Part shown: piece by piece, positions 42,741 to 50,515 of the stretch
How positions within the stretch are numbered: the stretch's first letter is position 1
Layout: every line of letters begins with the position of its first letter
Assembly (NCBI RefSeq): GCF_001682865.1
Contig: NZ_MAQX01000011.1
Coordinates: forward strand, 614-64,613
Length of the DNA: 64,000 bases
Reading direction: 5' to 3'
Source: Bacillus sp. FJAT-26390
Lineage (GTDB): Bacteria; Bacillota; Bacilli; Paenibacillales; Paenibacillaceae
The notes under the pieces: model-generated
What the model was told of the DNA's origin: nothing
The model's database searches: none
What the model saw: the letters and a program-made list of their open reading frames with translations, nothing else
Made by a program: the position numbers and the translations under genes

Positions 42741-43222
42741 TTATTTTCTGGATGCCTCATACACGAACTTCTCTTTGGCGTGGCTTGGTCGTTTTCCATA
42801 CTCGAAATCAGCGGAAATCGATACATATACAAAACCTACGTTTTCCAGCATGCACTTAAATTCTTCCACCCCATACCACCGCAATGCAAAACGCTGCAAT
42901 TCCGTTTGAACGAGCTCACCGTTACGCCATTTGGCAAGTGATTGATTGCAGAAGCGCTCCACTTCCCTAGATCCGAGCTATTGTAGTCGTTATCCGGCAA
43001 GAACAAGTCCAAAATAAGCCTGCCGCCAACTTCCAGATGATCATAAAATCGTTTTAAAACCTCGATTGCTTCTTCACGGTTCTCGATTAGCAGAAATGAT
43101 CCAGCCGGAACAATAATTGCCTCATATTTTCCAGGCAGAGCAAGGTCCTTTAAATGCGTACCTCGAAAATTACTGCTTCGTACGCGGATTGAATGGCTCC
43201 CACTATAATCACTCGCTTTCAT
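42741..43222 (-). pseudogene. decayed class I methyltransferase
   Basis: Two frames carry parts of one SAM methyltransferase. The upstream part (43222 to about 42965) has LALPGKYEAIIVPAGSFLLI and LEVGGRLILDLFLPDNDY, the post-motif I to post-motif II region; it lacks motif I entirely. The downstream part (from about 42960 to 42741) in another frame has ELVQTELQRFALRWYGVEEF and FVYVSISADFEYGKRPS, the typical C-terminal end. The middle (perhaps 50-60 residues) is missing and the frame changes near 42960. So both 5' truncation and an internal deletion have occurred. Confidence 0.72.
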
Positions 43223-43327
43223 TCCATGATTTAATTAACATAAGCTCTTGGTAATCTATTGGCAATAGTAGAGAATGATTATACGTATAAAATACGCTCC
43301 GTTGATCGGGCTTTTTTATTATGTTGT

Positions 43328-43792
43328 TTAAATTTTGATATTTTTGATTAACTCCTCGAGAGAGTATCCGTTAATCGTTACGCCTGTAATATCACAATCA
43401 CTAATTTCCATATTCGTTAAATTACAATTTTGCAACCGAATATTTCTGAGATCGGAATTTTGAAAGCTAATTGGTTTATACTTTTCTTCCGCATCGTAAT
43501 TCCCATCACCTGGCTTGGGAAGCACTACATTTTGAAATTCAGCGCCAAATAAATGGACATGATCAATCTTCAAATGACTTAGATTCGCATCTTTGATTTT
43601 GGTCTCCGTTAGGTTAGCATCTGAAATGCTCGTTCCCGACATGTTCACATCGTGAAAAACCACGCCGCTTAGATTAGCATTTTTTATTTGTGTCCCTGCC
43701 AAGCTTACATTGTCAAAATGCAATGCCTCCGCTTTCACCTCAACAAATTGCGAACCGGATATATCATCGTTTTGGTAGGTTACCTTTGTCAT
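43328..43792 (-). CDS. pentapeptide-repeat protein
   Basis: A 154-residue protein of A(D/N)LXX-type repeats: IKNANLSGVVFHDVNMSGTS, ISDANLTETKIKDANLSHLK, then an interrupting loop (PKPGDGNYDAEEKYKP) and a second run SFQNSDLRNIRLQNCNLTNM. It folds as a right-handed quadrilateral beta-helix. Functions of such proteins vary (gyrase protection, scaffolding) and cannot be assigned here. AAAGGAG precedes the ATG. Monocistronic in an accessory region. Confidence 0.85.
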   Translation of the reverse strand: MTKVTYQNDDISGSQFVEVKAEALHFDNVSLAGTQIKNANLSGVVFHDVNMSGTSISDANLTETKIKDANLSHLKIDHVHLFGAEFQNVVLPKPGDGNYDAEEKYKPISFQNSDLRNIRLQNCNLTNMEISDCDITGVTINGYSLEELIKNIKI

Positions 43793-44000
43793 TTGAATTT
43801 CTCCTTTTAAATGAATAGTTTCTATCTTATTATGATGCCGTGAATGTTGAATATCTATTGGATGAACAAATAAAACAAGTGAAAAGAGCTACACCCACAG
43901 CGACGTTTTATAGTCTCTTCTCAATTGTTGAATATTTGTATAAGAAAACAACTGGTTCTCACAATTATCGTTAATCTTATGAACTATAATAAAATCAGGA

Positions 44001-44552
44001 TTATAAATGTCTAGATCCATAAAATCTTTTGTAACACTTATAGATCCCAATAAATATCCATTGAATAATATGGTAGAACACAGAGATAGAAATAGCAGCA
44101 TAAAAATCTTTAATATAAACACCAAAAACGGTGTTGGCAAAAAAATAAATGATTAGACTGTCAATCACAATACTAACCACTTGCTTTGTATATATCGACA
44201 TTTCTTTTTTCAGCTTATACCTAAAAAAAGCAAAAATAATGGGATGCACTAAAGTTTCAAAAAAAATGAACCCTAGCATAACAACTAAAGAAAAAGTAAA
44301 AACTCCTCCTGTTTTGCTGAATTCAAGCAATCCGCCTGTTTCTGCAAAGTACTTAAAAAACAATCCATACAAATACGCAAATCCTATAATTGGGAAAACA
44401 ATAAATATTGAGAGGGTTGGAACCAACCATATTCTTACGCTTAATGGAGGTATTTCTTCTTGATCTCTACGTGCAATATATCTTATGAGAATGTTCATAC
44501 TCATGAATAATAGAAGTAGTAACGAAAGTAATAGTAAGTAGTTTGGATTCAT
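44001..44552 (-). CDS. polytopic membrane protein of unknown function
   Basis: A 183-residue protein with five likely membrane helices (about 3-24, 42-66, 80-103, 128-148, 152-172) and basic ends. AGGTGG lies 9 nt before the ATG. The base composition is more AT-rich than the flanking core genes. It lies 220 bp downstream of a secreted peptide gene on the same strand and could be its immunity or export partner; nothing in the sequence proves this. No family recognised. Confidence 0.65.
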   Translation of the reverse strand: MNPNYLLLLSLLLLLFMSMNILIRYIARRDQEEIPPLSVRIWLVPTLSIFIVFPIIGFAYLYGLFFKYFAETGGLLEFSKTGGVFTFSLVVMLGFIFFETLVHPIIFAFFRYKLKKEMSIYTKQVVSIVIDSLIIYFFANTVFGVYIKDFYAAISISVFYHIIQWIFIGIYKCYKRFYGSRHL

Positions 44553-44631
44553 ATCGTTTTACCACCTGATATAAAGAAGTAATAGGGTTATCAAGCATTC
44601 GTGAAAGTTATTATGATATAAATCAATGACC

Positions 44632-44732
44632 TAACTAAAACCAGCGCCTTGTAATTCATCATTAATAATACCACTATTTTACATCATATGTTAAGCGATA
44701 TAAAAAATAATACAAATCACTGGTTTTAGTTA
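44632..44732. repeat. 13-bp perfect inverted repeat with 75-nt interior
   Basis: TAACTAAAACCAG (44632-44644) and CTGGTTTTAGTTA (44720-44732) are exact complements. The pairing extends outward with GACC/GGTC after a small bulge. The AT-rich interior has no ORF. It sits between the secreted peptide gene and the membrane protein gene. Confidence 0.6.
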
Positions 44733-44771
44733 TAACAGGTCAAGGTTAAGATTTAGAAACACTATAAGGGC

Positions 44772-45209
44772 TTATATTCCAGCAAGCCAAACAACGACTT
44801 TAGCAATTTCGTATGCTTCTGCAGGAGGTATTCCAATCGCAACGAGTCCTGTTGCAATAATATTTTCCTGCCAGTTCGTAATAGAGTCAAGAAAATCTGC
44901 AATTTTTGTAGAATATTTAGTTACGAATTTTCCTGCTGAGGGGCTTAATTTTTCAAGTATCTTTCCAAGGTAGGAGCCTCCATAACGTAATGCAGCAGTA
45001 ATTGCCTTTTTAATAACATTCGAGATGAGATTATTTGTTTGATATCCTCCTGCAGCATTAGATCCAGACACAACTGTGACCTGAGTAGCCACAACTGGTC
45101 CGGTTTTTGAATTTGCTGCAAAAGCAGCAGCAGGTGCAATTAGTGCACCTATCAATAACGAAAAGGCTAATACTGAAGCAATCATTTTCTTTTTGAAACG
45201 ACTTAACAT
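44772..45209 (-). CDS. secreted small protein, bacteriocin-like architecture
   Basis: A 145-residue precursor: basic start (MLSRFKKK), hydrophobic core and AxA cleavage site near AAAFA/ANSKTG (about residue 31), so a Sec signal peptide. The mature 114 residues have a Gly/Ser-rich N-part, an amphipathic helical middle (NVIKKAITAALRYGGSYLGK) and a hydrophobic C-terminus (VAIGIPPAEAYEIAKVVVWL). No cysteines, no catalytic motif. GGGAGGT is 10 nt before the ATG; longer in-frame starts lack a site. A membrane-active toxin or bacteriocin is one reading, but no known family was recognised. Confidence 0.6.
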   Translation of the reverse strand: MLSRFKKKMIASVLAFSLLIGALIAPAAAFAANSKTGPVVATQVTVVSGSNAAGGYQTNNLISNVIKKAITAALRYGGSYLGKILEKLSPSAGKFVTKYSTKIADFLDSITNWQENIIATGLVAIGIPPAEAYEIAKVVVWLAGI

Positions 45210-45236
45210 TAAGTAAACTACCTCCCAATAAGTTTT

Positions 45237-45250
45237 TGAAGTATACTTCA
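45237..45250. promoter_or_regulatory. 14-bp perfect palindrome upstream of the secreted peptide gene
   Basis: TGAAGTATACTTCA is self-complementary and contains TATACT, a possible -10 element read on the minus strand. It lies 28 bp before the start codon, as expected for an operator. Confidence 0.5.
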
Positions 45251-45468
45251 TTTTCAATAATATACTAATATTGTAAATTTAAAAATAGTAAAAAAGGCTC
45301 AATATGAAAAATTTGTAAGTAAATTCGACCTACAAGGCTTTTAGCGTTTAGGTGGCTTATTGGCCATATACCGGTCTATCCTTATGCCATCAAAATTTTC
45401 ACAGTTGAAAAGATATGCATATGCTTTGTACGATCAATAGGTTTTAGAAGGCTAGCCGACCGCTTGCA

Positions 45469-46347
45469 TTACCCCGCCGTCATCTTCAACATCTCAATAA
45501 ACGCAAGCAGCGAATGAGACATCCACTTCTTAGGGTGAAATACTAACTGCAAATCCAAACGGATGTCCGCATGTCGGAAAAAAAGATCTGCCAGTTCTCC
45601 CCGCCTAATCTCTTCTTCAACGGCCATTTTAGGCAAAAGAGCGATTCCTGAGCCAGCCATCACGCATCTTTTTATCGCTTCCGGGTTACCGAGCTCCAAG
45701 CCGATTCGATACGTTATCCCATTTGCCCGCAGTACCTTCTCCAGCATCATGCGATAATTACAGCTCGCTTCCGCCATAATCCACTCCGCCCCATTTAAAT
45801 GGGCAAGCGCTACTTCTCCTAGCTTCGTCAAAGGGTGATTTGGACTAGCAATCAGAACGAGAGGCTCTTCTTTAATCGTAATCCAGGTGAGCGCTGGATC
45901 GGAAGGTTTGTTTTCCAATAGGAGCCCGATGTCCATTTCGCCTTCCTTCACTTTATTGACGATAACGGACTCTCGGTCGGGTTGAAGCCGAATGGCAAGA
46001 TCGGCATATTTATGCCGAATTTGCTGGATTAAAGGCGGCAGATAATAAGAAGCCAAGGAATCAATCGTCCCGATCGAGATGGCTCCCCCGCCTTGCTCCG
46101 TCAACCTTTCTTTGGATTGCTGATAGAGTTCGAGCATTTGAACGGCTATCTTCAGCAGCTCTTCACCCGCCGAGGTAAGCCGAAGGCCTCTGCCAAACCG
46201 TTCAAACAGCTGGACACCATATGCCCGCTCCAGCTTTTGGATCTGCGTCGTAACGCTTGACTGCGCATAACCAAGCTCCTCGGCCGCCCTTGTAAAGCTT
46301 TGGCGCAAGGCGACCTCGCGGAACGTTTGAAAATAAACCAACTCCAT
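45469..46347 (-). CDS. LysR-family regulator
   Basis: A 292-residue regulator: MELVYFQTFREVALRQSFTR with helix-turn-helix (AAEELGYAQSSVTTQIQKLE) and a periplasmic-binding-like effector domain. AGGCGG is 8 nt upstream of the ATG at 46347. It is divergent from a DapA-family gene 113 bp away, the usual arrangement for a LysR activator and its target; ATCAATTATTATAGATAACATTGAT-like half-sites lie in the gap. Ligand unknown. Confidence 0.87.
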   Translation of the reverse strand: MELVYFQTFREVALRQSFTRAAEELGYAQSSVTTQIQKLERAYGVQLFERFGRGLRLTSAGEELLKIAVQMLELYQQSKERLTEQGGGAISIGTIDSLASYYLPPLIQQIRHKYADLAIRLQPDRESVIVNKVKEGEMDIGLLLENKPSDPALTWITIKEEPLVLIASPNHPLTKLGEVALAHLNGAEWIMAEASCNYRMMLEKVLRANGITYRIGLELGNPEAIKRCVMAGSGIALLPKMAVEEEIRRGELADLFFRHADIRLDLQLVFHPKKWMSHSLLAFIEMLKMTAG

Positions 46348-46460
46348 ATTTTTCGCCGCCTCATCATTATTATTGATACTCCACATCAATTATTATAGAT
46401 AACATTGATACGAAATGCCATGCTAAAGTAAAGTCACAACGATCACTAGGAGGTAAGACG

Positions 46461-47345
46461 ATGTTAAAGGAAGCAGATTTAAAAGGTATTTTTGTGCCGG
46501 TTATTACACCATTCAACACGAACGAGGAGCTGGACTTGGATTCGTATCGCCGATATTTACAAATGTTATGCGCACATGAAATCCAAGGGTTAATCATTAA
46601 CGGGACTACAGGAGAATCGCCTGCCGTCTCATGGGAGGAGGTGGAATCGCTCGCATATGTCACAAAAGAAAGCCTGAATGGCGCCAACAAACAGATGCCG
46701 CTTATCATCGGTACAGGCACGAATCATACTCTCTCTACCGTCAAACGGACAGAAGCGGCAGGACAACTAGGCGCTGATGCCGTTCTCGTCGTGACGCCCT
46801 ATTACAGCCGCCCATCGCAGGAAGGGATCGTTGAACACTTTCGGAGGGTTGCGCAAGTCGGCGTGCCCGTCATTGCTTATGAGGTGCCTGCCCGTACCGG
46901 AATTCGGCTAACCGCTGATACGATGCGAAAAATTTTGGATATAGAAGGGGTAATCGGTTTAAAAGACAGCTCCGGCGGGACTCAGCTCATTACGGAATTG
47001 AAAAGCCGCGTTGCGAAACCTATTCTGTGCGGGGAGGATATTTATTTGCTTGAAATGCTGGCGCTTGGTGCCTCTGGCGGAATCCTCGCTTCAGCGAATG
47101 TGCAGACGGACGCGTTTATCGAAGTCATTCGGCTTGCGAGCAGCGGCAGCAGCGCGAATTACCTTAGAGCTAAACAGCTATTTGATTCCCTGACTCCCTT
47201 AATCCAAAAACTATTCCAAGAATCCAATCCGTCGCCTTTAAAATGGATGCTTGCAAGGCAAGGGATCATCTCGTCTGATACGCTGCGCCTGCCGATGGTT
47301 TCGATTACCGAGGAGCTGCAAGTTCAATTGGAGCAATTGCTGTAG
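46461..47345 (+). CDS. DapA/NanA-family aldolase (dihydrodipicolinate synthase-like)
   Basis: A 294-residue class I aldolase: GIFVPVITPF, the pyruvate-binding GTTGES (49-54 region, Thr50), Tyr140 in AYEVPARTGI and Schiff-base Lys168 in VIGLKDSSGG. The GLKDSSG and YEVPART variants suggest a non-biosynthetic member of the family (a sugar-acid or N-acetylneuraminate lyase/KDG aldolase-like enzyme) rather than the housekeeping DapA, but this is not decisive. GGAGGTAAG precedes the ATG. Divergent LysR regulator upstream. Confidence 0.85.
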   Translation: MLKEADLKGIFVPVITPFNTNEELDLDSYRRYLQMLCAHEIQGLIINGTTGESPAVSWEEVESLAYVTKESLNGANKQMPLIIGTGTNHTLSTVKRTEAAGQLGADAVLVVTPYYSRPSQEGIVEHFRRVAQVGVPVIAYEVPARTGIRLTADTMRKILDIEGVIGLKDSSGGTQLITELKSRVAKPILCGEDIYLLEMLALGASGGILASANVQTDAFIEVIRLASSGSSANYLRAKQLFDSLTPLIQKLFQESNPSPLKWMLARQGIISSDTLRLPMVSITEELQVQLEQLL

Positions 47346-47351
47346 CATAAA

Positions 47352-47392
47352 AAAAGACTGCCTCGGATGAGACATCATCTCGGGCAGTCTTA
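47352..47392 (+). terminator. terminator after the DapA-like gene
   Basis: AAGACTGCC (47354-47362) pairs with GGCAGTCTT (47383-47391), with an inner GATGA/TCATC helix. Confidence 0.65.
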
Positions 47393-47415
47393 GAATGAAA
47401 GGTTATTCGCCACGG

Positions 47416-48279
47416 TCATAGAAGCAGTTGACCGATGGCCCATGCAAGCGCGCCTGCAAACAGCGACGACAGCAGGTTCACCCTGTCGTTGTTCAGCCAG
47501 GCGAAGCCGCGCACTTTCTCCGCCGCGCTGCCGCAATGCACGGCGCGCTCGGTTTCGCTGCCGCATACCCGGCAGCGATACATGGCCTGGCCCGTTGCGC
47601 CGAGCAAGGAGTCGGCGAAGGCACCGGCCAGGCCGGCGGCGGCCGCGGCGGCGATGTATGCCGCCGCCAGCCCGCCGCCAGGCGTACCCGCAGCAGCCTC
47701 TGCAGGCTGCGGGGCCGCCAGCAGCAGCGCGGCAACGGCGCCGATGAACACGGCGCCTGCGAGCGCTGCTGCGCTGCCGAGCGGCGTGACTCCGCCGCTC
47801 GTTCCAGCAACTACCGGCTTGCCGCTCGTCACCGATCGCGGCGCCGTCTTGCTTAAGGCCCCGATCTCGGTGGCCCAAGTATCCGCGTTCACGGCAGCCA
47901 TCACGCCGATGTACGCGAATAGCCAGCCTTGATCCGGCCACAGCGCATTGGCGGCGCATAGGAGCAAGCCCACGCCGCCGTTAGCCCATACTTGCCCCGC
48001 ATCGCGGCGGCCGGTCTTCTCGTATTTCGCTTCTGCCGATGCCTTGGCACGATGCTTCCGCTTCCACTTCGACCATAACGTCGAAGACACAAAAAAACCG
48101 ATCAATAAACCGAACCAAACCGGCTCGCCCAGCGTGACGAAGCCGGTTCCCATTATGATCGCCGACCAAGCGCCCGAAGCGGACAATGAGCGCGCACGGT
48201 AAGCAGCTGCAGCAATAAGACCGCTTCCGATTAAACCGGCAAGCAGTCTTAACCACCATTCGTCCAACAATCCAACCAT
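47416..48279 (-). CDS. DUF92-family membrane protein
   Basis: A 287-residue polytopic protein: SASGAWSAIIMGTGFVTLG, NADTWATEIGALS, PRSVTSGKPVVAGTSGGVTP and FADSLLGATGQ are the hallmark segments of DUF92, a family related to the CTP-dependent phytyl-phosphate kinase VTE6. A cysteine insertion YRCRVCGSETERAVHCG (about 240-256) looks like a small zinc site. The middle (47470-47800) is strikingly GC- and Ala-rich. AGGAGG precedes the ATG; GDPD lies 50 bp upstream on the same strand. Substrate unknown. Confidence 0.82.
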   Translation of the reverse strand: MVGLLDEWWLRLLAGLIGSGLIAAAAYRARSLSASGAWSAIIMGTGFVTLGEPVWFGLLIGFFVSSTLWSKWKRKHRAKASAEAKYEKTGRRDAGQVWANGGVGLLLCAANALWPDQGWLFAYIGVMAAVNADTWATEIGALSKTAPRSVTSGKPVVAGTSGGVTPLGSAAALAGAVFIGAVAALLLAAPQPAEAAAGTPGGGLAAAYIAAAAAAGLAGAFADSLLGATGQAMYRCRVCGSETERAVHCGSAAEKVRGFAWLNNDRVNLLSSLFAGALAWAIGQLLL

Positions 48280-48329
48280 CTAACGAGCAACCTCCTGCTT
48301 TTGCATCAACCGAAGTATGAGCTATCCCT

Positions 48330-49070
48330 CTATCTATTCACACTCTTCAAACGTGCCTCGTGCCAGCGCTCCGGATAGTTGGTGCAAATCATCAAATCAG
48401 GATCAAGTTCAGCAGCCTTCCGAATGGCCCGCTTCTCGTTGATCGTCCAAGCCATTACCTGAATGCCAGCGCTCTTCAGCATGGCTATACGTTCCTTGTT
48501 TAAACGCGAATAACCGATGGAAAGAAAATCTGAGCCTAGCTCCTTAAGCTCCTTCGGCAGCGTATTGCGCCAGCCGTCAATTATAAGTCCGGTACGTATT
48601 TGGCTGGAGAGCTTGCGGATGCGGTACAACGCCCCTTCATGAAAAGAGGTGATGACAACTTCCTTCTCCGCATTGTAGGCTTGTATGCATTCCAGCACCT
48701 TTTCCTCAATCAACGGATACCGGACGCCATCCGTCTTCAGTTCAATATTAAGCTTGCAATAACCGACCGCTTCCTTAAGCACCTGATCGAGCGTTGGAAC
48801 CCGTTCCCCTTGATACTTTTGCGAAAACCAATTGCCCGCATCCAGAGATGTAATCTCTGCAGCGGTTTTGCTTTTTACATCGCCTTTGCCGTTCGTCGTT
48901 CTGCGAAGCGTGTAATCATGGATGACTACGGGGATATGGTCCTTCGACAGATGAACGTCAATCTCTATCCATTCTACATCGGGATCAGCAATCGCAAGCC
49001 TAATAGCAGCCATCGTATTTTCCGGCGCGCGGCTAGACCAGCCTCGGTGCGCTACGCACGGATTTCTCAT
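48330..49070 (-). CDS. glycerophosphodiester phosphodiesterase
   Basis: A 246-residue TIM-barrel enzyme without signal peptide: AHRGWSSRAPENTM (His8, Arg9, Glu17), WIEIDVHLS (Glu36, Asp38), VVIHDYTLRRTTNG (catalytic His51) and LNIELKTD. It releases glycerol-3-phosphate from glycerophosphodiesters in the cytosol, as UgpQ does. Same strand as DUF92 gene and 30 bp after capA-like stop, possibly one transcript. Confidence 0.92.
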   Translation of the reverse strand: MRNPCVAHRGWSSRAPENTMAAIRLAIADPDVEWIEIDVHLSKDHIPVVIHDYTLRRTTNGKGDVKSKTAAEITSLDAGNWFSQKYQGERVPTLDQVLKEAVGYCKLNIELKTDGVRYPLIEEKVLECIQAYNAEKEVVITSFHEGALYRIRKLSSQIRTGLIIDGWRNTLPKELKELGSDFLSIGYSRLNKERIAMLKSAGIQVMAWTINEKRAIRKAAELDPDLMICTNYPERWHEARLKSVNR

Positions 49071-49100
49071 TAAGCGGTCATCCTTTCAACGAGTATCCAT

Positions 49101-50414
49101 TTATTTAGAAACAATCCTGCCATCCGCTTCAAGCTTCACGCCAAAAGAAATGGAAGATAAACGATCGAGCAGCGCTTTCCCAGCTTCCGCTTCAAGCGGT
49201 GTCGGCTGCGCATTCACCGTAAACATCGGATGGAAGGTCATCTCGCAATCGCCGCTTTTTGTGCACAGCGCATCCAGTACCCCAGTCTCACCCGCCGTTT
49301 CCTTTGGATACGAACTAAAAATAAAGTTTCCTAAACTGTATGCAATCCATTTGCCTTTATACATTTCAAAGCCTTGCAGCACATGCGGATGGCTTCCGAT
49401 GACAAGATCCGCTCCTGCATCAATATATTGCCTCCCATAATCCTTCTGATATGGCTCCGGCTGATCCACGCGCTCTTTGCCCCAGTGTACCATCACGACA
49501 ACGATATCCGCCTGCTCCTTCGCTTTCTTAATAGCGGCAGTTGCACGGTTAATATCGTAGCTCTCGGCTAAACCAGGCGTGTTTTTATCCGCTTTCCATG
49601 AACCAAAAGGTATCACTTTACTAATGCCGACATAAGCTACCTTAATGCCCCGCACCTCTTTGATAACGGGAGCATACGCCTCTGTATCGTTATTGCCCGC
49701 ACCCATATGCGATATTCCTGCATCATCCAAATGCTTCATCGTATCTTGCATGCCCTCAATACCTTGGTCAAGCGCATGATTATTGGCAAGGCTCATCACA
49801 TCGAAGCCCGCATCGCGTATCGACGGCAGCACATCCGGCGAGCCTTTGAACACATAAGGCGTGCCTTCGACCGGAATGCCTCTAGTTGTGACAGGAAATT
49901 CTAAATTGCCAGCCGTAAGATCCGGCTCGCTTAAGTATAGTAGAGCAGGCTTATACAAAAAATCATAACCCTCGCGTGCCGTGATCGCGCTCACATAATC
50001 AGCGATCAAGAGGTCACCGACGAAGGAGAGGCTGATTCGTTCCTCATCACTTGCTGGGGATGATTCCGGTAAAACAGCGGTTTCGTCATTTTCATTATCA
50101 GGCGCTGCATTGGTACTGCCATCATCGCTTCCGTCATTCGTTTCATCCGCTGGAGTTACCGCCTCATCGGCGGGTTTACCACCCTTGTCGGCTCCATCCG
50201 AGCTAGGCTTCGCCGCCTCAACTTGCTCCTTCTTGCCACTCCCGGCAAAATCGAACAGATTTGAAAGCTTATCTGAATTCGCTGCGGCAAGCCATGCGCC
50301 TAGCACAACTATGATGACACCAAGAAGCGTGAAATTAACGATTAAGAGTCTTCTAAGCCTTTTTTTTCGTTTAAGCTTGTCCTGCTGATGCGTTTCGGAC
50401 CGTGATACGTGCAT
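49101..50414 (-). CDS. CapA-family (PgsA-like) exported metallophosphatase
   Basis: A 437-residue protein: basic cytoplasmic start, one membrane helix (about 24-45), an acidic Asp/Glu/Pro-rich linker (about 60-125), then a CapA domain with SFVGDLLIADY, NLEFPVTT, DVMSLANNHALDQG, VVVMVHWGKE and IGSHPHVLQGFEMYKG. CapA/PgsA proteins take part in poly-gamma-glutamate synthesis, but many are unrelated to it; no pgsB/C genes are here. GAGGAG is 9 nt upstream. An extended -10 promoter precedes it. Confidence 0.88.
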   Translation of the reverse strand: MHVSRSETHQQDKLKRKKRLRRLLIVNFTLLGVIIVVLGAWLAAANSDKLSNLFDFAGSGKKEQVEAAKPSSDGADKGGKPADEAVTPADETNDGSDDGSTNAAPDNENDETAVLPESSPASDEERISLSFVGDLLIADYVSAITAREGYDFLYKPALLYLSEPDLTAGNLEFPVTTRGIPVEGTPYVFKGSPDVLPSIRDAGFDVMSLANNHALDQGIEGMQDTMKHLDDAGISHMGAGNNDTEAYAPVIKEVRGIKVAYVGISKVIPFGSWKADKNTPGLAESYDINRATAAIKKAKEQADIVVVMVHWGKERVDQPEPYQKDYGRQYIDAGADLVIGSHPHVLQGFEMYKGKWIAYSLGNFIFSSYPKETAGETGVLDALCTKSGDCEMTFHPMFTVNAQPTPLEAEAGKALLDRLSSISFGVKLEADGRIVSK

Positions 50415-50469
50415 GGAAGATGGCTCCTCTACGATAAAGTTAGTAGTCCGTCAATCGTCAGACTCTTCC

Positions 50470-50478
50470 ATTATAGCA
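50470..50478 (-). promoter_or_regulatory. extended -10 promoter for the capA-like gene
   Basis: Minus strand TGC-TATAAT (50470-50478) lies about 55 bp upstream of the start codon; no convincing -35. Confidence 0.5.
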
Positions 50479-50515
50479 AGGTTCCACCTTCCATGGGGAA
50501 ACAAAATCGCGTATC

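Noticed and set aside
43260..43327. Plus-strand hairpin with T-run near the pentapeptide gene end
   Set aside because: The stem is only a few base pairs with mismatches and no plus-strand gene precedes it.
43889..44140. 83-codon minus-strand ORF overlapping the end of the five-helix membrane protein gene
   Set aside because: It needs a TTG start with no ribosome site inside the other gene, and its tail has no protein-like pattern; treated as an out-of-frame shadow.
47428..47932. Several long plus-strand and alternate-frame ORFs inside the DUF92 gene
   Set aside because: The block is GC-rich, which leaves many frames open; only the DUF92 frame shows family motifs and a ribosome site.
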